A stretch of DNA of 44,897 bases. Origin: an uncultured Lachnospiraceae bacterium (GTDB lineage Bacteria > Bacillota > Clostridia > Lachnospirales > Lachnospiraceae). The stretch lies in contig CAMNSD010000033.1 in assembly GCA_946554445.1 (NCBI GenBank), forward strand, positions 1 through 44,897, given 5' to 3'. Within the stretch, counting starts at the first letter, position 1, and every line of letters starts with the position of its first letter. Below the pieces are notes generated by a model. That model made no database searches. It worked only from the letters and a program-made list of their open reading frames with translations, and was not told the DNA's origin. Both the position numbers and the translations under genes were made by a program. Positions 1-7,990 of the stretch are shown piece after piece.

Positions 1-5
1 TTAAA

Positions 6-25
6 AATATATCGGGAGATATATT
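6..25. other. 8-bp inverted repeat upstream of first gene
   Basis: Arms AATATATC and GATATATT flank a GGGA loop. It lies about 30 bp before the first start codon, so it could be an operator or the end of an upstream hairpin. The TTGACA overlapping its right edge has no -10 partner before the gene. Confidence 0.35.
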
Positions 26-56
26 GACAAATTTCAAATATTGAGATAGGAGAAAC

Positions 57-584
57 ATGAAGATGAAGTACTTCCTGATGGAAACAAATGAGAAGAACAG
101 GATTCCGTACAATATCAATAAAAACAGGGCTATTGATATCCGGATGCTTACGAAAGAGGGAATCAATAAGCTGAAAATGTGGAATGTGGTGGAGATGGAA
201 ATACCCATGGAAGTGTTTTTTCCTGATCTGCTGTGCAGGCCCTTTGTGATGGTCTCAGACATTATTATGCAAACGATCATGATGTATGATCCGGAGGTTA
301 CATACCGTGGTATTAAATTGTGGCATAGGGAAACCGGGATAAATGCCAGTTATTTTATTCCCTTTCTGGACGAGATTGAGTGTCTGTCAGAACAGACGCA
401 ATACAATGCGGCAGGAAACAGAATCATAAGAACGATACTTAGCCGGAAAAAGATTGGGGATGCAGCGGTTTTTAGAATAAAAGGCTATGATAAAAACTGT
501 ATTGTAGGGAGGCTGGATTTTTTGGAGAGTATATTGCGACGGGGCAGCAGGGGAATCAGGCTGGAAGAAGTGGAAGTTGATTAG
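57..584 (+). CDS. Immunity-like protein (Imm43/Imm11-like), spike-locus associated
   Basis: Encodes 175 residues, cytosolic by composition, with no signal peptide or membrane segment. The start is supported by AGGAG six bases upstream. The central pattern, a 'PFVMVSDII' block, then a 'YDPEV' turn, then a 'DEIECLSE' stretch and a C-terminal 'FRIKG...RLDFLESILRR' segment, reminds me of the small immunity-type proteins (Imm43/DUF1629 style) that occur beside PAAR-like genes in Lachnospiraceae. It is followed 17 bases later by the PAAR-like gene and probably shares its transcript, so a role as immunity protein or loading partner for the spike payload is an inference from position. No catalytic motif is visible. 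The family call is from memory and weak; the coding call is strong. Confidence 0.6.
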   Translation: MKMKYFLMETNEKNRIPYNINKNRAIDIRMLTKEGINKLKMWNVVEMEIPMEVFFPDLLCRPFVMVSDIIMQTIMMYDPEVTYRGIKLWHRETGINASYFIPFLDEIECLSEQTQYNAAGNRIIRTILSRKKIGDAAVFRIKGYDKNCIVGRLDFLESILRRGSRGIRLEEVEVD

Positions 585-601
585 GAAACTGGGAGGAAAT
601 T

Positions 602-991
602 ATGAGTGAATATGATTTATATCATATAGATGACAGAGGGAAAAAGATTGATCTTTCTAATAAACAGGAAGACTTGGCGAAAGAGGCAATAGAACGTTCC
701 GCTGACAAAATGGATGAATATGTTAAGATGGCGGAAGAAGAGTACATGGACAAAATTTACCCGAGGGATTTTGACGAGTATTTAGTGGATGGTGCAATAC
801 TGACATGTAATCAGGCGATAGGCGATGACTGTGGCTATGATGATAAGGGATTTGCAATGCAATCCCCTGGTAAAACAACAGTCTTAAATGTCACAGGGGA
901 GTCTTATGCAAAAGCATGTGGACACTTATATCATGCAACAGTGAAAGACAGGAAATTAGGAGTCAATATCAAACTTTTTGTTCTGGAATGA
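602..991 (+). CDS. PAAR-like (DUF4280-type) spike-tip protein, probably truncated
   Basis: Encodes 129 residues, started by a good GGGAGGAAA ribosome site. After an acidic, Lys-rich N-terminus the sequence 'YLVDGAILTCNQA' matches the opening of DUF4280/PAAR-like proteins, in which Cys-containing loops form the sharpened tip on a VgrG spike. The segment 'GHLYHATVKDRKLGVNI' fits the next part of the fold, but the protein ends about ten residues later at a TGA. In the +1 frame the text continues into a second PAAR-like block in the next gene. I infer that a longer PAAR-like gene has lost its middle and its frame. It may be a pseudogene half rather than a working tip. The 'GVNI' stretch normally leads into a Pro/Cys-rich loop that is missing here. 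Confidence 0.6.
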   Translation: MSEYDLYHIDDRGKKIDLSNKQEDLAKEAIERSADKMDEYVKMAEEEYMDKIYPRDFDEYLVDGAILTCNQAIGDDCGYDDKGFAMQSPGKTTVLNVTGESYAKACGHLYHATVKDRKLGVNIKLFVLE

Positions 992-1022
992 AGAAAACCG
1001 TCAGGTGTTTTCAGGGATAACA

Positions 1023-1697
1023 ATGTCTTCTATTCTGTTCTGTAAGCACGGTGGGATTATTACGGCAAAGACATCAGGGCAGAGAATTTGGACAAGTGAG
1101 GTGTTTGCAGTGGCATGTGCAACGACTGGAGGACCAACAGGAGGATTAACAACTGCACAGGAGGAGGCAAACGCCCGGTATATTTATAACTTTTTTAAAG
1201 CACAGGGTTGGACGACAGAGGCCATATGTGGATTACTTGGAAATATGCAAAAGGAATGTGGTTTAAATCCTGGCAAATGGCAATATTGGGAGTATACAGA
1301 TTTAGGATATGGTTTGCTACAATGGTCGCCATCTGAAGAGTATATAAGTTTTGTAGGTATATCACATAAATCCAAACTAAATGAAATGGCGAAAAATAGC
1401 CCACAGGAATTGATGGATAGTCAGTTGGATTATATAATGCAATCTCTTGGTAATGGAGAGAATGGTGTTATGCAAAGATGGTACGAAAATTTAGCTCCGA
1501 TTTATTTAAAAAAGAAGTCTTTTGTAGGTGAAGTTCCATCGAATATGACAGTGGAAGACTATAAGGAATCAAAATGTAATTCCGGAGATTTGGCATTGGT
1601 ATTTCATGCGTCATATGAGAGGTCTGGGGATGATGAAAAAGAGTTGAATATAAGAGTAGAAGCAGCGGAAAGATGGTATCGGTATTTTAAAGAATGA
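1023..1697 (+). CDS. PAAR-like N-terminal stub fused to phage-tail-type lysozyme
   Basis: Encodes 224 residues from ATG 1023, with AGGG six bases upstream; the frame is open back to TTG 978. Residues 1-20 ('MSSILFCKHGGIITAKTSGQ') look like the second conserved block of DUF4280-type PAAR proteins. From about residue 46 to the end the sequence matches phage tail lysozyme domains: 'ARYIYNFFKAQGW', then 'ICGLLGNMQKECGLNPG', where Glu78 would be the catalytic acid, then 'GYGLLQWSP'. It would cleave peptidoglycan, either as an evolved spike effector or to open the wall during injection. It has no signal peptide, consistent with delivery on a spike. It probably once formed one reading frame with the preceding gene (602-991); the junction is frameshifted. 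The next gene encodes a lipoprotein that could protect against this lysozyme, though that is only a position-based guess. Confidence 0.75.
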   Translation: MSSILFCKHGGIITAKTSGQRIWTSEVFAVACATTGGPTGGLTTAQEEANARYIYNFFKAQGWTTEAICGLLGNMQKECGLNPGKWQYWEYTDLGYGLLQWSPSEEYISFVGISHKSKLNEMAKNSPQELMDSQLDYIMQSLGNGENGVMQRWYENLAPIYLKKKSFVGEVPSNMTVEDYKESKCNSGDLALVFHASYERSGDDEKELNIRVEAAERWYRYFKE

Positions 1698-1709
1698 TGG
1701 AGATGATCA

Positions 1710-2984
1710 ATGAAAAGAATCATATGTATAGCAGGATGCATTTTCATGCTTCTTTCTATGGGGTGTACGACAATAAAATATGCAGGTGGAGATGTGAAAC
1801 AAAAGAAAGCAGGTGAGGAAGCGATGGAGACATATGCTTCTATGTTAAACAAAGTGTGGATTGTGGACAGACCGGAGAGAAGGGTGGGATTTGCTTTTGA
1901 GTTTATTCTGATTAAAGCGGAAGATGACGAAATAGAAGGATTTATTGAACTGGGCGGTGGTATTGATAACTCTTACTGGAGTGGATATCATAATCTGCGA
2001 AAGGCATGTAAGCCATTTAAATGCAGGATTTCGGATGGAAAAGGAAAATGTTCATTTTGGAATGAGGGCTACCAAGTGGATGCTACATTTGTGTTCTGTG
2101 AAGACAATCGGATAGAGGCAGGGATAAGGTGCGATAGACTGAATATCAATGAATCACACCGATTCCGTCCGCTTAATCTAACGGATAAGATGTTGAATGA
2201 TGATATATTATCTACTCAGGTCTGGTTTGAGGCTTGGGGAGAAGTCAATTTAGTTTTGGCCACAACTGATAGTAATCATTCTATTACATGGATGTATCTT
2301 ACTGATGATAACGGTGATATCTTATATGGTATGTGTTGTTCACATGGGCTTAATGGAGGCATTGATTTTTGGGATGTTTTCGTAGAAGATATCAATCAGG
2401 ATGGACGGTTAGACATATGGGCGGCAATCTATGCAGAAGGTTATGAAGATATTACAAGGATAGTCACTATATTTTATCAGGCGGAGAATGGCCATTTTTA
2501 TGAAGAGGAAATACATGCGGGGAAGATGCCGGAGGCATGTTATGGAGAATACCGGATTGCCCGCTTTTGTCCGGCTAGGGATTATGAGGAGGTCATTGAA
2601 AATGTATTGACACAGGAAGATGTGGAACAGATGCTTCAAAAGACCATCGTAATCCAGGAAGATTCCTTTGTATCTTACGAGTCAGAGAGACGTACGGGTA
2701 GCAGAGAGAATCGAAAGATGCTTGAGGAAGATAATATGATAAGAGAGTACTGCTTTGGAACAATATATATGTGGGAACCGGTTTCACCAGATAGTATTCT
2801 TGAAGGAAATCGTCCTGACAATCGGATGAGAGAGGCTGTCGGGGAGGAATACTATGAGAAGATTGATGGCGTGTTTCATAATGTGTATATAGGCTTCCAG
2901 AGATTCTATACCTTAGAAGATAAAGATGAGCTAATTATGTACTCTATGATGACGGGACAATATTATGTTTTAAAGAAGATATAG
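1710..2984 (+). CDS. Secreted lipoprotein with FG-GAP/EF-hand-like motif
   Basis: Encodes 424 residues, starting 12 bases after the lysozyme gene. An N-terminal signal, MKRIICIAGCIFMLLSMGC, ends in a lipobox-like Leu-Ser-Met-Gly-Cys, so it is probably anchored on the outer face of the membrane. Near residue 228 'VEDINQDGRLDIWAAI' is a typical FG-GAP/dockerin-like calcium loop (D-x-N-x-D-G-x-x-D), which in Lachnospiraceae lipoproteins often marks a beta-propeller-like fold. I do not recognise the rest. Its place directly behind a lysozyme effector gene is where an immunity lipoprotein would sit, but no known inhibitor motif is visible. Similar DxDxDG-type loops recur in other proteins of the island (17121, 33343), so it may belong with those surface proteins instead. 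Confidence 0.7.
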   Translation: MKRIICIAGCIFMLLSMGCTTIKYAGGDVKQKKAGEEAMETYASMLNKVWIVDRPERRVGFAFEFILIKAEDDEIEGFIELGGGIDNSYWSGYHNLRKACKPFKCRISDGKGKCSFWNEGYQVDATFVFCEDNRIEAGIRCDRLNINESHRFRPLNLTDKMLNDDILSTQVWFEAWGEVNLVLATTDSNHSITWMYLTDDNGDILYGMCCSHGLNGGIDFWDVFVEDINQDGRLDIWAAIYAEGYEDITRIVTIFYQAENGHFYEEEIHAGKMPEACYGEYRIARFCPARDYEEVIENVLTQEDVEQMLQKTIVIQEDSFVSYESERRTGSRENRKMLEEDNMIREYCFGTIYMWEPVSPDSILEGNRPDNRMREAVGEEYYEKIDGVFHNVYIGFQRFYTLEDKDELIMYSMMTGQYYVLKKI

Positions 2985-3040
2985 TATATGACAATAGAAG
3001 TTATGGGAAGCAGTAGGATATTATTGGCTGAGGAACCAAC

Positions 3041-3631
3041 ATGGAACAAAAGACCTACCAGGACAAACTCATCCTGGAACTTAGAAGAAAATACAGGCAA
3101 AAGCAGCCTGATATACTTGTAGAGGAGCAAAAAGAATGGAAAAGAATCCTACTGCCAGGAGGGTTTTGTTCCATGATGCTTCCGGTGTACATGCATGACA
3201 TGAGACAGAGGGAACGGTGGATCAAGTATAGAAGTTTCAAGTGTCCGGACGTGGTCCTGACGGATGGGAATGCAGATGTGACCTTTACTTTTAGTCTAGC
3301 TGGGCAGGCTGTGGAGGCTGAGAAACCGATACAAAGGCTGGAAAGCCTGCGGCGTGATATGCAGAAGATATGGAAACAGATGGTCTTTTATGATATGGAA
3401 ACTGTTATGGCAGGGGAGATTCCAATACCATGGATGGACTGCAAAACTTTTTGCTTGAATGGCAGTCTGTACTGCCTGCTTTTCCTTTTGGAAATGCAAG
3501 GACAACTGATTCTGGGGAATTTTCATTGTAGTTTTCCCCAGTATGACAGGTGGAAACCAATGGTATTGAGATTGTTGCAAACCGTAGAGGAAGAAGGAGG
3601 ACACCATGAGAGATTATCAGTTAAAGATTGA
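3041..3631 (+). CDS. DUF1795 (Eag/DcrB)-like chaperone of the VgrG cluster
   Basis: Encodes 196 residues without a signal peptide. The second half, 'LESLRRDMQKIWKQMVFYD', then 'IPWMDCKTFCLNGSLYCL', then 'GQLILGNFHCSFPQYDRW', follows the pattern of DUF1795/DcrB-like domains. In type VI secretion, DUF1795 proteins (Eag chaperones) hold hydrophobic segments of effectors and help mount them on VgrG. The gene overlaps the VgrG-like gene by 26 bases, so translation is probably coupled and the two products likely act together. There is no sign of an outer-membrane system here, so if the analogy holds this is a Gram-positive version. A functional link to the lysozyme upstream is plausible but not shown by sequence. 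Confidence 0.65.
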   Translation: MEQKTYQDKLILELRRKYRQKQPDILVEEQKEWKRILLPGGFCSMMLPVYMHDMRQRERWIKYRSFKCPDVVLTDGNADVTFTFSLAGQAVEAEKPIQRLESLRRDMQKIWKQMVFYDMETVMAGEIPIPWMDCKTFCLNGSLYCLLFLLEMQGQLILGNFHCSFPQYDRWKPMVLRLLQTVEEEGGHHERLSVKD

Positions 3632-4997
3632 ACCGTTTGCGTATGTGGCATTGCAGGATATGGAGATTCATAAAGGTGTTAATTGCCATGCGCAGGCCCG
3701 GATCGTCATACGGGTAAAGGATGACAGGAAAGAAGAATACCTGAGCATGTTGTCTGCGGATACATGGTTGAAAGTAACTGCGGAAGGAGAAACCGGAACC
3801 AATACTGTCCTTTTCCATGGAATTGTGACAGGGTTCACCATGGAGCAGGATGGCTATGAAACGATATTACATCTACAAGCTAAGAGTGGAACCGTATTGA
3901 TGGATGACAAAGAGCACTTTAGGGTATTTCAGAATAAAGATACCCCATGCAGTCTGCTTTTTGATCAGATTACAGCCGGTTACGCGGGAGGAAGGACGGA
4001 TTATCCAGAAGGAGCAAGCGACAGGACAGATGGCGTGCTGATGCAGTACCATGAGACAGACTGGGAGTTTTGCAAACGCCTTGCGAGTCTGCATAACAGA
4101 TATATTGTACCGAATGCATTGCAGAAAGGGTGCTGTTACACCGTGGGACTGCCGATGGGCATAGAGCAGGGATGGAAAGCACCGGATATCATGCTCACTA
4201 TGGATGCCAATGAATACCAGCAGAAGGTGAAAAACGGCGTCAAAGGGTTACAGATGCCAGATATGCTGACACTGTCTGTTACGGATAGAGAGATCTATCA
4301 ACTGGGCGATTTTATGCAGTATGAAGGCGGGACATATTATGTCTATGATATCACCACGCGCTACATAGGCGCCGAGTGTGTGCATGAATATAAACTCAGG
4401 AAAAAAGAAGGATTACAGACACTCACCATAGAGCATCAGGGGACGGCAGGGTGTTCCTTTGAAGCGCAGGTTACCGGAGTACAGAAAGATACCGTACAGA
4501 TTGATATTGCCGGAGACGAATGGCAGGCACTGGACGGAAAGAAGTGGTTTGCTTATGCAACAGTGTATTCTTCCCCCGATGGAACGGGCTGGTATAGTAT
4601 GCCGGAAGTGGGCGATACGGTACGGCTGTATGTGCCGGATCATGAAAACAGATGTCTGGTGGTCAGTTCTGTGCATAAAGAGACCGACAGCGCCAGACAG
4701 AATCCTGATCATAAATCTTTTAAAACCAAATATGGCAAGGAAATATTGTTTACCCCGGATTCTATCCTGATCACCAATAACCAGGGCATGATGGTGGAAA
4801 TGAATGACCGGGAGGGTATTACGATGACCAGCGACAAGGATATTCTGATTCAGGCGCAGGATAATATGACCATAGCCAGCGGCTCCGCTTCCCTGCTGAT
4901 TGCAGCGGAAGATATTGTGCAGGTGAAGCAGGGTGGAACGACTATGACGCTCAGTGATGATATCTATTTTACGGGTGGGGAGTTTAGGATACAGTGA
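3606..4997 (+). CDS. VgrG-like contractile injection system spike protein
   Basis: Encodes 463 residues; GGAGG six bases before ATG fixes the start. Residues 1-250 resemble the phage gpD/VgrG base: a beta-rich hub containing the family signature 'QYHETDWEFCKRLAS' near residue 145. Residues about 285-375 fit the gp5-type OB fold ('WFAYATVYSSPDGTGWYSMPEVGDTVRLY', here given only in part as 'MPEVGDTVRLYVP'). The C-terminus, with 'KDILIQAQDNMTIASGSA' and repeating polar/hydrophobic alternation, is a short triple-stranded beta-helix needle. The protein would trimerise and carry the PAAR-like tip. No toxin extension is present. A decayed relative lies at 14618-15841. A strong hairpin terminator closes the unit about 90 bp downstream. 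Firmicutes VgrG-like proteins are known from phage-tail-like and extracellular injection systems; which type this belongs to cannot be decided here. Confidence 0.85.
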   Translation: MRDYQLKIEPFAYVALQDMEIHKGVNCHAQARIVIRVKDDRKEEYLSMLSADTWLKVTAEGETGTNTVLFHGIVTGFTMEQDGYETILHLQAKSGTVLMDDKEHFRVFQNKDTPCSLLFDQITAGYAGGRTDYPEGASDRTDGVLMQYHETDWEFCKRLASLHNRYIVPNALQKGCCYTVGLPMGIEQGWKAPDIMLTMDANEYQQKVKNGVKGLQMPDMLTLSVTDREIYQLGDFMQYEGGTYYVYDITTRYIGAECVHEYKLRKKEGLQTLTIEHQGTAGCSFEAQVTGVQKDTVQIDIAGDEWQALDGKKWFAYATVYSSPDGTGWYSMPEVGDTVRLYVPDHENRCLVVSSVHKETDSARQNPDHKSFKTKYGKEILFTPDSILITNNQGMMVEMNDREGITMTSDKDILIQAQDNMTIASGSASLLIAAEDIVQVKQGGTTMTLSDDIYFTGGEFRIQ

Positions 4998-5083
4998 GGA
5001 AAAACTTATATTTTAGAAAGAAATATTATACTTAAATTAAAAGGGCAACCGCCCACAAGGTGGGTTGACCAAGTTGAAGAGTA

Positions 5084-5123
5084 GAAAACCACCCCACTCA
5101 GCCAAAGTTTTGGGGTGGTTTTC
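5084..5123. terminator. Strong hairpin terminator after vgrG-like gene
   Basis: A perfect 12-bp stem, GAAAACCACCCC paired with GGGGTGGTTTTC, has a 16-base loop. T-rich and A-rich flanks suggest it may work both ways. A smaller imperfect hairpin (CCCAC/GTGGG) lies just upstream at about 5052-5065. It separates the spike module from the next cassette. Confidence 0.85.
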
Positions 5124-5210
5124 TATGCAGCTTTACTTATAAAACGTAAAAACGAATGCAAACATACTATACTACAATCAATTTAATTTGTTTGCTGCTT
5201 TCCAAGGAAA

Positions 5211-5244
5211 ATGATGCAGAAATGATGCATTGTTTTTTTATAAT
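5211..5244 (+). promoter_or_regulatory. ATGATGCA direct-repeat promoter, copy 1
   Basis: Two copies of ATGATGCA (5211-5218 and 5222-5229) have an 11-bp period. Nine bases later comes TATAAT (5239-5244). The place where a -35 hexamer should be reads GCAGAA, so the promoter probably depends on an activator bound to the repeats. It drives the gene at 5293. The same arrangement recurs at 15996, 25068 and 30743. Confidence 0.75.
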
Positions 5245-5292
5245 GTATAAAAATGCAGGTATTGTGAGTCGGCAGTTAGGGAGTGAAGCGTA

Positions 5293-6450
5293 ATGATAAG
5301 CCAAATCATTTCAAAGACAATGCTGATAACATATATTGCATGCGTGATGATTTCAGGAGGGAATGATAAGGAATACGACATCAATGAGGCAAAAAGACAT
5401 TATATGCTTTCCCAGGACTATTGTACAATAGATGAACTGGAGGAGATGGACTACTATCTGTTCTGCGGCACACAAATACATAAAAGCGGAACAGGATCCG
5501 GATTTGAAGGAAAACCTTCCATTATCTATAACGATACAAAGACGATTGAGGAAGCAAAGGAATTATATCAGAGATTCAGAGCAAAACTCCCTTTAGATGA
5601 TGAAAAGCTAGAAAACGGGGAGGATAATGAGGATGAAAGAACCGAAGTCTTATATGTATCACCGGATTGTAAGTGGATCATAACTACCAGGTGGAGTAAT
5701 TTTCAAAATGTAATCACAACGAAATTGTTTGTGGAAAAAGAAAAGACCAGAGAAGAGGTATTTGATGGCAGCGAAGAGATCACGCCGATCATAATCATCA
5801 AAGACGGAGAGCAATATAAGGAAATGGATGAACGGCATTATAAGCAGTTATCAGAAATAGTATGGGTAAATTTTTATGATATAGTAAACACCGATTTAAA
5901 AAGGATGAGTGAGGAAGGGGATTTGATTGCTATAATGGATGATGGATACAGCTTGCTCACTATCAGGAGGGTAGAGGATGGGACAGAGAGATGGAGTTAT
6001 GACCTGGAGGGGATACGAGAAGAAGTATGGAAGAGGCGGGATGATATGCGGAACGGAGACTGGATTTTTTTCACGGTCTGTCAGTTTGATGGTAATGAGC
6101 AGGAAGGTTGGCTTGTTATCCAAGCGGGGAGCTCTTTTTTCCAGATTGCCTATCCTTCGGGTGAGGTAACATATCTGGGCGAATATCTGTATTCACCGAG
6201 TTTTAGTCCGGATGGGAGATATCTGGCATATTCCAGTGTTGATTATGATAACAGAACTGGTATGAAGTCAATAGAATATGAACAGACGCCGCCTCCGGGA
6301 ATATATGTCAGGGAAATAGAGACAGGGAAAACAGCTTACATATACTGGGATCCTTCTCAAAATCCGGAAGAGGATTATTTTGAATATCGGGATTTTCTGT
6401 GGATAGAAAAGGACAGCTTTGAGGAATATATGGGAGATACAGGCAATTAG
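5293..6450 (+). CDS. Secreted beta-propeller-like protein, leader shared with 16078 and 16861
   Basis: Encodes 385 residues. AGGGAGTG lies upstream of the ATG. Residues 1-22 (MISQIISKTMLITYIACVMI) form a signal peptide or membrane anchor. The first 60 or so residues, and their DNA, are nearly the same as the start of the gene at 16078, after which the two diverge. Near residue 300 'YSPSFSPDGRYLAYSSV' is a classic PD40/TolB-type propeller blade, and 'LYVSPDCKWIITTRW' near residue 115 is a second one. The last 50 or so residues, from 'PPPGIYVREIETGKTAYIYW' on, reappear at the end of the small protein 16861-17109. So the head and the tail of this gene both exist elsewhere in the island joined to other bodies. 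It is the first gene after the copy-1 direct-repeat promoter. Function unknown; a surface sensor or binding protein is a guess. Confidence 0.75.
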   Translation: MISQIISKTMLITYIACVMISGGNDKEYDINEAKRHYMLSQDYCTIDELEEMDYYLFCGTQIHKSGTGSGFEGKPSIIYNDTKTIEEAKELYQRFRAKLPLDDEKLENGEDNEDERTEVLYVSPDCKWIITTRWSNFQNVITTKLFVEKEKTREEVFDGSEEITPIIIIKDGEQYKEMDERHYKQLSEIVWVNFYDIVNTDLKRMSEEGDLIAIMDDGYSLLTIRRVEDGTERWSYDLEGIREEVWKRRDDMRNGDWIFFTVCQFDGNEQEGWLVIQAGSSFFQIAYPSGEVTYLGEYLYSPSFSPDGRYLAYSSVDYDNRTGMKSIEYEQTPPPGIYVREIETGKTAYIYWDPSQNPEEDYFEYRDFLWIEKDSFEEYMGDTGN

Positions 6451-6475
6451 AGAGTGGAGAAAGGCATAAATCAGC

Positions 6476-6626
6476 ATGGAATACATTTACCCTACCTTTG
6501 AACGTGGAAGAAAAGGAACTTAGTCTTGGAGCCGGTTTGATCAAATGTCAGGGATTTCTCTATCTGATCTCGACGCAGAAGGGGATGTCTCATGCTGGGA
6601 AAACAGTACAGAAGTTACAAAAATGA
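6476..6626 (+). pseudogene. Short relic of an injection-system-associated protein
   Basis: Two short pieces in different frames fit one source. The first, at 6476-6523, reads 'MEYIYPTFERGRK' and then hits a stop. The second, at 6525-6626, reads 'LGAGLIKCQGFLYLI'. I recall a Lachnospiraceae protein, found in VgrG-like loci, that begins 'Y-I-Y-P-T-F-E-R-G-R' and about 70 residues later has 'G-P-G-L-I-K-C-x-x-F-L-Y-L-M'. On that reading a middle segment was deleted and the frame lost. The identification is from memory. Confidence 0.45.
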
Positions 6627-7977
6627 GTAAATATAGGGTGTTTATACTGACAGCATATATTTTGTGGCTGGTGTTCGGTGGAAGTAGGTTGATATGCTGT
6701 GCTGGAAATACACAGCAGGATAAGGAACAGCATCTTACCTATGAGATTAATGATAATGGGGAGGCTGTGATTACAGGCGGAAGCTGTGGCGATCTTAATA
6801 GCATTGTAATTCCCAACACGATTGATGGCCATCGTGTTGTTGGTGTGGCTGACCGGGCTTTTGCGTACCGGCAGGATATTTATTATTTACGGGTAGAGGA
6901 GGGCGTACGGTATATTGGTGCTTATGCTTTTGCAGGGTGCAGACATATGGATACCCCAAGTCTTGGGGATGGTGTTCAGGCGATTGGAGAAGGCGCTTTT
7001 AGGGATAATCTGTTTACAGGTAGAGTAGTAAGCCGACGGGATGTGTTTTTGCCAGACAGCATAATGTCTATTGGTAAAGATGCATTTGATTGTTGCAGCC
7101 ACTTGCAAGATATGCACCTGCCGAAGTATGCAGATATTGATTTGAGCGCTTTTGAAGGAACATTATGGCAGGAGGAGAGGGACGAATTGTTCCAAATTAG
7201 GGGGATTGTCTGGTAGCAATCAATGGGAATATGAGTCCGGTGCTCAATATTCCTTATGGTGTAACAAGACTGGCCTATGAAGAAGGGCCGAGGCTTCTGA
7301 TAGATGATGTTTCCAGACAAATGGAGTATGAAGAGATTATTTTTCCTGATACATTGACAGAGATCAGAGGGGAAAGCTTGGAAGGCATTAGAGTGGGTAG
7401 GATAGAGATTCCCGGAGGTGTAAAGTATATCCCAATCGGGTTCCTCAGATATGGGAAAGTGTCGGAACTCGTATTATTAGAGGGGACAGAAGTTATCGGT
7501 CCCGGAGCATTTTCTAATATTGAGGGATTGGAAATAATCTGTATTCCGAGTTCTGTGCGGTGGATATATGATAATGCTTTTACTGGGTGTAAGGATTTAC
7601 AGCGGATTACCATACCGGGAACGGTGGAGAAAATAGGAGAAAATGTATTTGATTGGTGTGAAAACCTGACGGAAGTTGTCTATAAAGAAGGGATTCAGGA
7701 GATTGGATGCGGCTATGCAGATACACAAATAAAGCGTATACAGTTTCCGGAAAGCACAGTCAGGATGTGTGGAAGTCTGGCATATGCCGGGAAGTTGGAG
7801 AGAGTTTATATTCCGGCAGGGGCAGTAGAGATAGATGACAAGATTTTTTCTCTCAGAGAGAAATATGGGGATGATCCCATTACGGTATACGGACAGAAAG
7901 GAAGCAGGGCGGAGGAACTGGCGGTCCGGAGCGGGTATGAATTTATCGAAGTACAAAGTGGGGACGAGATGCCATGA
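6623..7977 (+). pseudogene. BspA-type leucine-rich repeat protein, broken by one frameshift
   Basis: Two open frames, 6623-7216 and one open from about 7200 to 7977, make one LRR_5 (BspA/TpLRR) surface protein of about 450 residues. The N-terminus (MSKYRVFILTAYILWLVFGG) is a signal peptide. Repeats of about 23 residues with 'IGxxAFxxCxxLxxIxLP' spacing run through both halves, for example 'YIGAYAFAGCRHMDTPSL' and 'WIYDNAFTGCKDLQRITIPG'. The break lies at a run of five G bases (7200-7204). Adding one G turns 'LFQIRGIVW-stop' into 'LFQIRGDCLVAINGNMS', the usual LRR_5 interruption. So it is a recent mutation, a slippage switch, or an assembly error. An internal ATG (7231) could make the second half alone, but it would lack a signal peptide. 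BspA proteins bind host or microbial surfaces. Confidence 0.75.
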
Positions 7978-7990
7978 GGAAGGAACAGGA

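Noticed and set aside
24..55. TTGACA as a promoter for the first gene
   Set aside because: No -10 box fits 16-18 bases downstream; that place is taken by the ribosome site.
7835..7990. Longer start for the small LRR protein
   Set aside because: The extra 52 codons overlap the preceding LRR frame, while ATG 7991 has a ribosome site followed by a signal peptide.
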